A stretch of DNA of 64,000 bases from Palsa-1033 sp963735455 (lineage in GTDB: Bacteria; Chloroflexota; Limnocylindria; Limnocylindrales; CSP1-4), in assembly GCA_963735455.1 (NCBI GenBank), contig CAVTKZ010000004.1, positions 1 through 64,000 on the forward strand. The letters run 5' to 3'. The position numbers and the translations under genes were made by a program. The notes beneath the pieces are model-generated. The model worked only from the letters and a program-made list of their open reading frames with translations, did not search any database and was not told the DNA's origin. Shown one piece after another: positions 29,572-42,863 of the stretch. Position 1 is the first letter of the stretch; every line of letters begins with the position of its first letter.

Positions 29572-32177
29572 GCTCGTGAGACTCGCCATCCCTCCCGTCA
29601 GGCCCCGACTCGCACCGGCCTGGCCAGCCCGGATCCTGGCTGGGGTCCTCCTCGTCACCCTTGCCGCGGGGGCCACCCCGGCGCCCGTCCTGGGCGCCTC
29701 GCCGGTCCCGGTGCCTGCCGGCACCCTGTCCCACGCCAAGAGCGGGATCCGGGCGAGTGCGGTCGTCGCGCCCCTCGAAGGCCTCGATGTCAGCCGCTGG
29801 CAGGCCACGATCAACTGGCCGCAGGTCAAGGCCGCCGGCAAGCAGTTCGTGGTGATGAAGGCGACCGAGGGGACCGGCTATGTCGACCCGATGTACGCCA
29901 CGAACCGGGCTGGGGCGATGGCCGTCGGAATCCCGATGGCCGCCTACCACTTTGCATCGCCCGACTCGAGCCCCAACGAGGCGGTCCAGGAGGCCGATCA
30001 CTACGTCGCCGTCGCCGGCCTGACGGCGGGCAACCTCTTGCCCGCGCTCGACCTCGAGCAGACCGGCGGGTTGGCCTCGGCCGCCCTCCAGGTCTGGGTC
30101 CGGGCCTGGCTCGACGAGGTCACCGCCAAGCTCGGCATCCGGCCGATGATCTACGTCAGCCCCAGCTTCTGGTCGACCAAGGTCGGCAACGACACGAGCA
30201 TCGCCCTGGCCGGCTACAAGACTCTCTGGATCGCCAACTGGGGCGTGAGCAGCCCAACCGTCCCGGCCGGCAACTGGAGCGGCAACGGCTATACGTTCTG
30301 GCAGTACACGGACTGCGGCCACGTCGCCGGGATCACCACCGGCTGCGTCGACCTCGACCGCTACAACGGCTCGGACCTGACGGCGGTGACCTACAACCCG
30401 ACATTCAGCGTGACCGCCACCCCGCCCAGCCAGTCGATCATGCGCGGTGCGACGACGACGTTCGCGATTGCGATCAACCGCAGCGAGTTCGTGCCGCCGG
30501 TCACCCTCAGCCTGACCAGCGCCCTGCCCGGCGGGACGACCGCGTCGTTCAGCCCGAACCCGGTCAGCGGCTCGACCTCGACCCTGACGATCACCACCTC
30601 GAACGTGCCCACGGTCACCCCGCCAGGCGTCTTCGCGCCCCAGATCACCGGGGTCGGCGGTGGCCTGACCAGGACGACCCTCGCCAACCTGACCGTGTTG
30701 CCCGCCCTGCCCGATGCCCCGACGGCGCCGGTTGCGACGCCCCTCGACGCCTCGGCCTTCGTGACCTGGACACCGCCCGCGAATGACGGCGGCGGGGCCA
30801 TCTCCAAGTACACCGTGACCGCGACGCCCGGCGGCATGACCTGCACGGCCACCGGCAGCGTGTCCTGCATCGTGTCCAGCCTGGCCAACGGCACGGCCTA
30901 CACCTTCAGCGTGACCGCCACCAACTCGTCGGGCACCGGACCGGCGTCGGCCGCCGCGCCGGCCGTGACCCCGGTCCAGTCGATCCCCGGGGCGACCTAC
31001 TTCGCCCTCGCCCCGACCCGGATCGTCGACAGCCGGTCCAAGCTGGGCCTGACCCATGGGGCCCTGAAGGCCGGCGTGCCGGCCACTTTCCAGGTGACCG
31101 GCCTGGGCTCGAATCCGATTTCCCGCCGCGGCGATCGCGGTGACCGGCAACCTGACCGTCACCGGCCAGACCGCGCCGGGCTACTTCGCCCTGACCTCGG
31201 TCGCCACCGCGTCGCCCAAGTCATCGACCCTCAACTTCCCGGTCGGCGACAACCGGGCCAACGGGGTGACGATCCAGCTCGGACCGGGCGGCAAGCTGGG
31301 GATCGTGTACATCGCCCACGCCGGCGCGGCCGCTCACGCGATCTTCGACGTCACCGGCTACTTCCTGCCCGGAGCGTCCGGCGCGAGCTACTTCCCGCTG
31401 ACCCCCAATCGCCTCCTCGACACCCGCTCCAAGCTCGGGCTGGCGAGCGGCGTCCTGAAGGCCGGCGTGGCCAACACGTTCCAGGTCACCGGCGTCGGAG
31501 CCGACCCGGCGCTCAGGATCCCGGCCGAGGCGGTCGCGGTGACCGGCAACCTGACGGTCACCGGCCCGACCGCGCCGGGCTACTTCGCCCTGACGACGCT
31601 GGCGACCAAGACGCCCAAGACGTCGTCCTTGAACTTCCCGAGCGGGGACACCCGGGCCAACGGGGTCACCGTCCAGCTCGGCCCAGGCGGCAAGCTGGGG
31701 CTGATCTACGTCGCCCGGGCCGGCTCGACGGCGCACGCGATCTTCGATGTCACCGGCTACTTCCTGCCCGGCGCCACGGGGGCCAGCTACTTTGCCCTGG
31801 CCCCCACCCGGATCGTCGACAGCCGGATCAAGGAGGGCCTCGGCGGTCCGCTCCGGGAAAGCGGCGTGTACTCGTTCCCGGTGATCGAGATCGGGGCCAA
31901 CCCGGCCTACCAGGTGCCCGCCGCGGCGATCGCGGTGACCGGCAACCTGACCGTCACCGGCCAGACCGCGCCGGGCTACTTCGCCCTGACCTCGGTCGCC
32001 ACCGCGTCGCCCAAGTCATCGACCCTCAACTTCCCGGTCGGCGACAACCGGGCCAACGGGGTGACGATCCAGCTCGGACCGGGCGGCAAGCTGGGGATCG
32101 TGTACATCGCCCACGCCGGCGCGGCCGCTCACGCGATCTTCGACGTCACCGGCTACTTCCTGCCCCCGCCGGGCTGA
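29570..32177 (+). CDS. Secreted GH25 lysozyme with fibronectin-like domain and three C-terminal repeats, one frameshift
   Basis: A signal peptide (ARILAGVLLVTLAAGATPAP) is followed by the GH25 barrel: GLDVSRWQATINWPQV with the catalytic DxxxxQ start, FVVMKATEGTGYVDP, MAAYHFASPDSSPNEA, LPALDLEQTGG, and FWQYTDCGHVAGI at the end. Next come an Ig-like region, a fibronectin type III domain (PTAPVATPLDASAFVTWTPP, YTFSVTATNSSGTGPAS) and three repeats of about 130 residues (start YFALAPTRIVDSR, end AIFDVTGYFLP). A one-base deletion near 31,118 splits repeat one. Correction gives about 868 residues. It cuts peptidoglycan outside the cell, and the repeats probably bind the surface. Repeats one and three share a 249-base block identical at the DNA level. 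Confidence 0.75.
31122..31370. repeat. 249-base exact repeat, copy 1
   Basis: This block is identical to 31917-32165 (offset 795) and covers most of C-terminal repeats one and three of the lysozyme, while repeat two (31,390-31,770) differs at many positions. It indicates recent gene conversion or duplication, or an assembly effect. Confidence 0.9.
31917..32165. repeat. 249-base exact repeat, copy 2
   Basis: Second copy of the block at 31122-31370, ending 12 bases before the lysozyme stop. Confidence 0.9.
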
Positions 32178-32184
32178 TCTGGCC

Positions 32185-32199
32185 CGCGGATTCTCCGCG
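32185..32199. terminator. Hairpin between convergent genes
   Basis: CGCGGA-TTC-TCCGCG forms a perfect six-base stem with a three-base loop in the 44-base gap between the lysozyme gene and the convergent amidohydrolase gene. It has no T-tract, so it is only a possible bidirectional terminator. Confidence 0.4.
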
Positions 32200-32221
32200 A
32201 ATCGCCCGCGGTTCGCTCGTC

Positions 32222-33820
32222 CTAGGCCCGCCGATGGCGGAGGGCCCGGCCGGGCGTCGCCCCGGTGTGCCGGCCATCTGCGACGACCGGCACACCGTTG
32301 ACGATCACCTGCTCGATCCCCTCCGGGAAGCGCCGCGGGTCGTCGATCGTGGCCAGGCTCCGCACTCGGACCGGGTCGAAGACCACCACGTCGGCCAATA
32401 AGCCGTCGGCCAGCCGGCCGCGGTCGTCGATCCCCAGCCGGGCGGCCGGGGCCGAGGTCATCTTGCGGACCGCCTCCTCGAGGCCCAGGTAGCCCTCGTC
32501 GCGGACGAACTCGCCGAGGATCCGGGGGAACGAGCCGTAGGTCCGCGGGCTCGGCCGCTCGCCGACGAAGACCGAATCGGTGCCGACCATCCCGACCGGA
32601 TGCTGGAAAAAGGCCGGCATCGTCGCCCGGTTCGGCCCCGGCGTGACCTCGTTCAGGCGGAGGTCCTCGCTGAGCAGCAGGTCGCACACCAGTTCGACCG
32701 CTTCGGCGCCCGTCTCGGCCTGGATCTGGCCCAGCGTCCAGCCCTCCCAGCGGGCATGCTCGGGCCGGCCGAAGTAGCCCACCCGCACGCCGGCCAGCCC
32801 GCCGCTGCCGGCGAACAACGTGCCCCGGGCGCTCAGCTCGGCCCGGATCCGGGTCCGGACCGCCCGGTCGGCGAGGCGTTCCTTGGTCCGCGCCGGCCCG
32901 CCTTCCTGGACCCACGGCGGGATCAGGATCAGGAGCCGGGTGCTGGCCCACTCGGACGGATACGAATCGAAGGTCACGTCCTGGCCGTCGGCCCGCGCCG
33001 CGTCGACCAGCGCGAGCATCGGCCTGGGGCCACCTGGGAACGATGCCCGGTGGTAGAAGTGGGTGATGTGGGCCGGCGCCTCGGCCAGCCGGCCGATCTC
33101 GATCGCCTCGCGGAACGGGTCGAGGTAGCCGTCACCCAGCGGGTAGCGGACGTGGGTGTGGTAGAAGCCGCCGTGGCGGCCGGCCTCGCGGGTCAGCGCC
33201 GCCAGCTCGGCGGTGGTGGCATAGCTGCCCGGCGGGTAGTCGAGGCCGGAGCTCAGGCCGAAGGCACCCTCGGCCATCCCCTCGCGCAGGAGGGCCTGCA
33301 TCCGCTGGATCGCCCGGCCGTCGGCCGGCACATCGTCCCAGCCGAGGGCCGCGATCCGGAGGACCGAGTTGCCGACCAGGTAGGCGATGTTGACGCTGAC
33401 CTGCCGGTCGAAGCGGGTCAGGTACGAGGCGACGGTGTCCCAGTCGTAGGCGATGTCGGGATGGCCGTCGAGGCCGGCATTGAGCTCGACGAACGCGGCC
33501 AGGTCGGCCGGCCGATCGAACGGCGCGTATGAGTTGCCGTCCACGCCGATCACCTCGGTCGTCACCCCCTGGCGGACCTTCGGCTCGTGGCGGGGGTCGG
33601 CCAGGATCATCAGGCCGGCGTGGCTGTGGAGGTCGATGAAGCCCGGGGCCACGACCCGGTCCGTCGCGTCGATCAACCGGCCGACGTCCGCCGGCAGGGG
33701 CTGGCCCGCCTCGATGACCCGCAGCCGGTCACCGCTGATGGCCACGGATCCGGGCCGCCCGGCGGCGCCCGTGCCGTCGACCAGGGTGCCGCCGCTGATC
33801 AGCAGGTCGACGCCGCTCAT
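32222..33820 (-). CDS. D-aminoacylase / N-acyl-D-amino-acid deacylase-type amidohydrolase
   Basis: 532 residues from ATG 33820. The N-terminal composite beta domain (DLLISGGTLVDGTGAAGRPG) leads to the metal site VAPGFIDLHSHAGLMIL. Family motifs are VRQGVTTEVIGVDGNSYAP, FGLSSGLDYPPGSYATTAEL, YHTHVRYPLGDGYLDPFRE, AHITHFYH and MVGTDSVFVGE. Such enzymes hydrolyse N-acyl-D-amino acids or related N-carbamoyl compounds. Its ATG overlaps the guanine deaminase stop by four bases, so the two are co-translated. That suggests it may act in purine catabolism on an amide or ureido intermediate rather than on D-amino acids; this is inference. Confidence 0.75.
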   Translation of the reverse strand: MSGVDLLISGGTLVDGTGAAGRPGSVAISGDRLRVIEAGQPLPADVGRLIDATDRVVAPGFIDLHSHAGLMILADPRHEPKVRQGVTTEVIGVDGNSYAPFDRPADLAAFVELNAGLDGHPDIAYDWDTVASYLTRFDRQVSVNIAYLVGNSVLRIAALGWDDVPADGRAIQRMQALLREGMAEGAFGLSSGLDYPPGSYATTAELAALTREAGRHGGFYHTHVRYPLGDGYLDPFREAIEIGRLAEAPAHITHFYHRASFPGGPRPMLALVDAARADGQDVTFDSYPSEWASTRLLILIPPWVQEGGPARTKERLADRAVRTRIRAELSARGTLFAGSGGLAGVRVGYFGRPEHARWEGWTLGQIQAETGAEAVELVCDLLLSEDLRLNEVTPGPNRATMPAFFQHPVGMVGTDSVFVGERPSPRTYGSFPRILGEFVRDEGYLGLEEAVRKMTSAPAARLGIDDRGRLADGLLADVVVFDPVRVRSLATIDDPRRFPEGIEQVIVNGVPVVADGRHTGATPGRALRHRRA

Positions 33821-35262
33821 CGCTCGCGCGGGCCCGCCAGCCGCCGTCCGCGGACCCATGCCCCGCGGACCATCTCCGGATGGGACCGGAAGATCAGGGT
33901 GCTCAGCAGGTCGGCCGGGTCGTCGAGCTCGGGCGCCTCCGGTGGCGCCGCGAGGGCCGGGTCGACGACGATCAGGTCGGCTTCCTTGGCGGCCTCGATC
34001 GAGCCGATCTGGTCAGCGAGGCCCAGCGCCCGGGCGCCCTCGAGCGACGCCAGCCGGAGCCAGGCGAAGGGATCCAGGATCGGCCGGGGATCGCCCGTCG
34101 CCACCCGCAGCGCGTTCTGGACATAGCCGCCGACGCGCATCGCCCCGAACAGCGACAGGTCGGGGCCGCCGGCCACGTCCGAGCCGAGGCCGACCCGGAT
34201 CCCCGCCTCCAGGTAGCGCCCGAGGGGCATGATCCCCGAGGCCAGGAACAGGTTCGAGGCCGGGCAGTGGGCCAGGTTCGTGCCCGACTCGGCCAGCCGG
34301 GCGACTTCCCGCTCGGACAGGTGGATCGCGTGGGCCAGGATCGTCCGGTTACCCAGGCCGCCGGCCCGGTCGTAGACGTCGAGGTAGTCGCGGGCCTCGG
34401 GAAAGAGGCGGGCCACCTCGGCGATCTCGGCCTTGTCCTCGGCCAGGTGGGTCTGCCAGTAGGCGCCCTTGGCCGCGGCCAGGGCCGCCGATTCGCGAAG
34501 CATCTCGGCGCTGCACGAGACCGCGAACCTGGGCGTGAACGCGTAGCGCAGGCGGCCATCGTCGCGCAGGTGCCAGCGATCGCACAGGTCGGCCGACTGG
34601 CGCAGCGACAGGTCCAGGAGCTCCGATGGCCGGCGGGTCTCGTCGTAGGTCAGCCGGTCCATCATCACCTTGCCGATGATCGCCCGGATTCCGTGCGCCT
34701 CGGCCGCCCGGAAGGCGGCGTCGATCGACGGCTCGTAGACCGCGCCGTACATCAGGGCGGTGGTCGTGCCGGCCGCCGCGAAGGCCCGGAAGGCGGCCGG
34801 CGCCACGACCTCGGCGACCGCTTCGCTGAAGTCGTGCTCGAGGGGGAAGACGTAGCGCCCGAGCCAGTCGAGCAGCGGCGTCCCGAAGCCCAGCCCGGCG
34901 TGGGGCACCTGGGGCAGGTGGACGTGGAGGTCGACCAGGCCGGGCAGCACGAGCCACGGCCGGAGGTCGATCAGCGGCCCGAGGTCGTGTCCCGGCGCGG
35001 CTGCGGTTGCCTCGGTCCCGACGGTCGCCTCGGTCCCGACGGTCGCCTCGGTCCCGACGGCCGCCCCGGTCCCGGCGGTCGCCCCGGTCCCGACGGTCGC
35101 CTCGGCGAACGGCCCGATCAAAGCAATTCGGCCGTCAGCATCGACCACGACCACGCCATCCGGCTCGTAGCGATGGCCACCGGCGGCCAGCGGGGTCAGG
35201 ACCCGGGCGCGGAGGGTGAACGGCGGCCGCTCCGGCAGCGTCGGGGACAGGCTGGCAGGCAT
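33817..35262 (-). CDS. guaD: Guanine deaminase-type amidohydrolase
   Basis: 481 residues from ATG 35262. LVLPGLVDLHVHLPQVPHAG holds the metal His pair. TPLLDWLGRYVFPLEHDFSE, YAFTPRFAVSCSAEMLRES, YWQTHLAEDKAEIAEV, ILAHAIHLSEREVARLAESG, TNLAHCPASNLFLASG and VGLGSDVAGGPDLSLFGAMR match bacterial guanine deaminases. It converts guanine to xanthine and ammonia, feeding the xanthine dehydrogenase encoded divergently. An insertion at about residues 54-85 is made of an 18-base tandem repeat (GTEATV units) in a surface loop of the N-terminal domain. It sits in an operon with the downstream D-aminoacylase-type gene. Confidence 0.8.
   Translation of the reverse strand: MPASLSPTLPERPPFTLRARVLTPLAAGGHRYEPDGVVVVDADGRIALIGPFAEATVGTGATAGTGAAVGTEATVGTEATVGTEATAAAPGHDLGPLIDLRPWLVLPGLVDLHVHLPQVPHAGLGFGTPLLDWLGRYVFPLEHDFSEAVAEVVAPAAFRAFAAAGTTTALMYGAVYEPSIDAAFRAAEAHGIRAIIGKVMMDRLTYDETRRPSELLDLSLRQSADLCDRWHLRDDGRLRYAFTPRFAVSCSAEMLRESAALAAAKGAYWQTHLAEDKAEIAEVARLFPEARDYLDVYDRAGGLGNRTILAHAIHLSEREVARLAESGTNLAHCPASNLFLASGIMPLGRYLEAGIRVGLGSDVAGGPDLSLFGAMRVGGYVQNALRVATGDPRPILDPFAWLRLASLEGARALGLADQIGSIEAAKEADLIVVDPALAAPPEAPELDDPADLLSTLIFRSHPEMVRGAWVRGRRLAGPRER
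35007..35103 (-). repeat. 18-base tandem repeat inside guanine deaminase gene
   Basis: Five successive units of gtcgcctcggtcccgacg (the two later ones with C/T and A/G changes) encode ATVGTE repeats. The length is a multiple of three, so copy-number changes would leave the frame intact. Confidence 0.8.
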
Positions 35263-35706
35263 CCCGCCGATGCTACGCCTCGTCCCCCTGGCTCGCGGCT
35301 CGCTCGCCGAAAGCTGGCTCTCCGGAACCACTCAGGCCGGAGACCTTGCGTCGGCTCGTTCTTCGTGCATGGTCGCTGCAGGGGTAGCCAGTGAGCCAAG
35401 GGCTCAGGCGGCTGGGGTTGGTGGTCAGGAGGACCTTGATTCGTGCGTGGCTCGCGCTCGATACCGCATTCTCGCCGCCTTCATTGGCCCCACGCCCGGG
35501 CTAGTGGCCGGCGCTGTGCTGGCAGCGACCATGCACGAAGAATCGGTCGTCGCCAAGGGAGCGAGCAGAGTCTCGAAGACGAGGGCTCGCTCGCGGTCGT
35601 CGCCCGAGGGACCGACGCCGGCCACGGCCACTGCACGCCAAGCCTCTGCCCTTGACAGGCCCGAGTCGACGGTCCCATCGTCAGGCGTCAGGATGAACGC
35701 ACGAAC
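35263..35706. promoter_or_regulatory. Divergent guaD / xdh control region with 21-base inverted repeat
   Basis: This 444-base region between the divergent guanine deaminase and xanthine dehydrogenase genes should hold both promoters. It contains a perfect 21-base inverted repeat, left arm 35359-35379 and right arm 35522-35542 (gcagcgaccatgcacgaagaa), separated by 142 bases. The arms could be two operator copies for a purine-responsive regulator or the ends of a small non-autonomous element. No protein-coding frame here is convincing. Confidence 0.5.
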
Positions 35707-39415
<3,709 letters not shown>

Positions 39416-39449
39416 GTCCGGGACGGAGTTCCGGACGGGAGAGTGGCGT

Positions 39450-42400
39450 TTGATCGAGTTGGGACCAAACCACTACGGCAAGTCCGCGATCCGGGTCGTC
39501 AAGGTCGTCCGCGGCCCGGACGGGCACCAGATCCGGGACCTGACCGTGGCGATCAGCCTGGAGGGCGACTTCGAGGCGGCCCACGTCAGCGACGACAACA
39601 GCCTGGTCGTGGCCACCGACACGATGAAGAACACGACCTATGCCCTGGCCCGCGACCACCTGACCGGGCCGGTCGAGCATTTCGCGCGGGTCCTGGCCGA
39701 GCATTTCGGGGCGTTCGAGCAGGTCGGCCGGGCCAGCGTCTCGATCAGCGAGCACGCCTGGACCCCGGTCCCCACCAACGCCGGCGCCGCCCGCGACGCA
39801 TTCGTCCGGACCGACGAGCTGACCCGCACCACGGTCGTCCAGGCGGAAGGCAACCGGCTTACGATCCAGGCCGGCTTCGACGACCTGACCCTGATGAAGA
39901 CGGCCCATTCCTCGTTCAGCGGCTTTCCGCGCGACGAGTACACGACCCTGGCCGAGACCGACGACCGGCTGCTGGCCAGCAAGATCAGCGCAACCTGGCG
40001 GTACGCCTCGGCCGCGGTCGACTTCGACGCCGCCTTCGATGGCGTGTGCGCCACCCTGCTCGACGTCTTTGCCCAGCACCACAGCGCCTCGGTCCAGGCC
40101 ACGATCTGGACCATCGGCGAGGCGGTCCTCCTGGCCCGGCCGGAGATTGCCGAGATCCAGCTGAAGATGCCCAACCTGCACCACTGGCTGGTGGACCTGG
40201 CGCCGTTCGGCCAGGTCAACGATCGCGAGGTCTACACGCCGACCAGCGAACCGTTCGGATTGATCGAGGCGACGATCCGCCGGGGCGAGGTGGAGCCGGC
40301 GCCCGTCGACGATGCCGACTCGGGCGCCTTCGCGGCGCTGGTGGGCGAACCGAAGGCGGAGGCGCAGCCGGAGCCTGAGCCGGCGGCGGTCGCGGTCGCG
40401 GGATCTGCGCCCGAGCCGGTTGCGGCGCGCGAGCCAGAGCCAGCAACCGCTTCTGAGCCCGAGGTCGAGGTCGGGCCCGAGCCGGCATTCGAGGTCGAGC
40501 CGGCCGCCGCCGAACCGCAGCCGGGCCTCGAGCCTGCGCCCGAGCCGGCCGCCGACGCCACGCCTGAGCCCGAAGCCGCGCCTGGGACGGAACCTGCCTC
40601 GGCTCCGGAGCCGATCATCATCGGCGCCGCCGTCGCGCCCGCTGGCGCAGCATCCGTCGAGCCGATCATCATCGGCGCGTCGGTCGCGCCCGCCGCGTCC
40701 GCTCCTGCGGCAGCCGCAGAGCCAGTCATTATCGGTGCACCTGCTCCGGCGCCGGCGCCCGAGCCGGTCATCATTGGCGCGCCGGCCCCTGCAACAGCAC
40801 CTGCCCCGGCATCTGCACCTGCCGCAGTCGCACCCGAACCCGAACCCGAGGCCGCCGCACCAGTGATCGCCGAGGCAGCCGCCGTTGCGGCTGCCGCCGG
40901 GGCGCCGCCGCCGCCCGTCGTCCTGCCGGCCGGCGTGGAAATGCGAGGCCCCGCCGTCGCCGGCCTCGACTCGATCCTGACCAGCGAGGCCCTCGCCTTC
41001 CTGGCCGGACTGCAGCGCCAGTTCGGCGCCCGCCGGCTCGAGCTGCTGGCCGCCCGCAAGAAGCGCCAATCGGTCCTCGATCGGGGCATCCTGCCCGACT
41101 TCCTGGCGGACACGGCCGACGTCCGGGCCGGCACCTGGACGGTCGCCCGGGCCCCGGCCGACCTCGTCGATCGGCGGGTCGAGATCACCGGTCCGGCCGA
41201 GCCGAAGATGATGATCAACGCCCTGAACTCCGGCGCCCGCGTGTTCATGGCCGACCTCGAGGATTCGCTGTCGCCCACCTGGGCCAACCTGATCGGCGGC
41301 CAGGCGGCGATCGCCGACGCGGTCCGGCGCCGGCTCGAGTTCACCAGCCCGGAGGGCAAGCAGTACCAGCTGAACGAGCGGATCGCGACGCTCGTCGTCC
41401 GGCCCCGCGGCTGGCAGCTCGACGAACGGCACCTGCTCGTCGATGGCGCGCCGGTCTCGGCGTCGCTCTTCGACTTCGGGCTGTTCGTCTTCCACAACGC
41501 CCGGGAGCAGCTCAGCCGGGGCACGGCCCCGTACGTCTACCTGCCCAAGCTGGAGTCGCACCTCGAGGCGCGCCTCTGGAACGACGTCTTCAAGGCCGCC
41601 CAGGAGTCGCTCGGGATCCCGGTCGGGACGATCCGGGCCACCGTCCTGATCGAGACGATCCTGGCCGCCTTCGAGATGGACGAGATCCTGTACGAGCTGC
41701 GCGAGCACGCCGCGGGCCTGAACGCCGGCCGCTGGGACTACCTCTTCAGCTGCATCAAGAAGTTCCGGGCGCAGTCGCACCTGGTCCTGCCCGACCGCGC
41801 CCAACTGACGATGACCGTGCCGTTCATGCGCGCCTACACCCAGCTCCTGGTCCAGACCTGCCACCGGCGCGGCGCCCACGCGATCGGCGGGATGGCCGCG
41901 TTCATCCCGTCGCGCAAGGATCCCGAGGTCAACGCCGCGGCCATGGCCAAGGTCCGCGAGGACAAGGAGCGCGAGTCGAGCGACGGCTTCGACGGGACAT
42001 GGGTCGCTCATCCCGACCTGGTCCCGCTGGCCACCGAGATCTTCGACGGGGTCCTGGGCGCCGCCACCGACCAGCGCCTTCGCCAGCGTCCGCCGAGGTC
42101 TCCGTTTCCGCTGCCGAGCTGCTCAACCTTGCCGTCGAAGGTGGCCAGATCACCGAGGCCGGGGTCCGGACCAACGTCTCCGTCGCGCTCCAGTACCTCG
42201 ACTCGTGGCTGCTTGGCAACGGCGCCGCCGCGATCAACAACCTGATGGAGGACGCCGCGACCGCCGAGATCTGCCGCTCGCAGCTCTGGCAGTGGCGCGC
42301 CACCCGGACTCGGCTGGCCGACGGCCGGGTCTTCGACGGCGATCTCTACAAGAAGATCCGCCACGAGGAGCTCGAGCTCCTGGGCGGCACCGCCGTCGGC

Positions 42401-42496
42401 CGCCTCGGCGACGCCGTGACGGTCCTCGACCAGCTCGTTTTCGCCAACGGCTTCCCGGACTTCCTGACCGTCGAGGCGTACCGCCTGATCGAATGA
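39450..42496 (+). CDS. Urate oxidase - malate synthase A fusion protein, one frameshift near the end
   Basis: TTG 39450, with a GGGAGAG ribosome site 7-13 bases upstream. Residues 1-290 are urate oxidase: HYGKSAIRVVKVVRGPDGH, DNSLVVATDTMKNTTYALAR, LMKTAHSSFSGFPRDEYTTL, PNLHHWLVDLAPFGQV. About 200 residues of Pro/Ala/Glu linker follow with four EP(I/V)IIGA units. From about 498 it is malate synthase A: RVFMADLEDSLSPTW, LPKLESHLEARLWNDVF and the signature REHAAGLNAGRWDYLF. At about 42,085 one indel moves the last 140 residues (ELLNLAVEGGQITEAGVRTN, MEDAATAEICRSQLWQW) to another frame; corrected length is about 1,015. Urate oxidase makes 5-hydroxyisourate, and malate synthase condenses glyoxylate, the end product of allantoin breakdown, with acetyl-CoA. 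An internal ATG at 40941 lacks a ribosome site. Confidence 0.85.
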
Positions 42497-42863
42497 GGTC
42501 GCGGTCGGCCCTGGGCCGCCCGCTGGTTCTCAGAAACCTCTCATGCTTGTTGTCCAGCATATGCGCCGAGGCGGCCGCGCCTCTCAGCGCCCGGCGGCGA
42601 GTGCCCGGAGTAGCTGACTCCCGTTCCAGACAACCCACGGATTGAAATGAAGCTGGGCGCCGATGTTGGCCACCGATGAGCGCTCCTCGCCGCTCGCAAT
42701 TGACCTGCTCGAGCGGAGCAATGCCGCCGACGCGCCAGGCGCCCGCGCCAAATGGGCTCGACCGGCGCGGCCTTCGCCAGCGTGGCTCCAACTTGATGCC
42801 GGTGAATCTGGATGGCCGCCTTGTTCCTGTTCTGAACCACGCCGCCACGCAGGCTGACCGGGG
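42497..42863. other. Intergenic region, no recognised gene
   Basis: A reverse-strand frame reading NIGAQLHFNPWVVWNG near 42,600-42,670 looks slightly protein-like, but it has no identifiable domain and shifts frame within 100 bases. I do not call it. Confidence 0.35.

Noticed and set aside
29123..31162. Open frame of 679 codons on the minus strand
   Set aside because: It is antisense to the membrane protein tail and GH25 lysozyme; composition is typical of a shadow frame.
35443..35655. Small forward frame in the guaD-xdh gap
   Set aside because: It has no domain, no ribosome site and Arg/His-rich shadow-like composition; the interval is better explained as control DNA.
40941..42496. Malate synthase as a separate gene starting at ATG 40941
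   Set aside because: There is no ribosome site before this ATG, and the linker upstream carries codon-varied peptide repeats in frame, so the fusion is the better reading, though internal initiation is not excluded.
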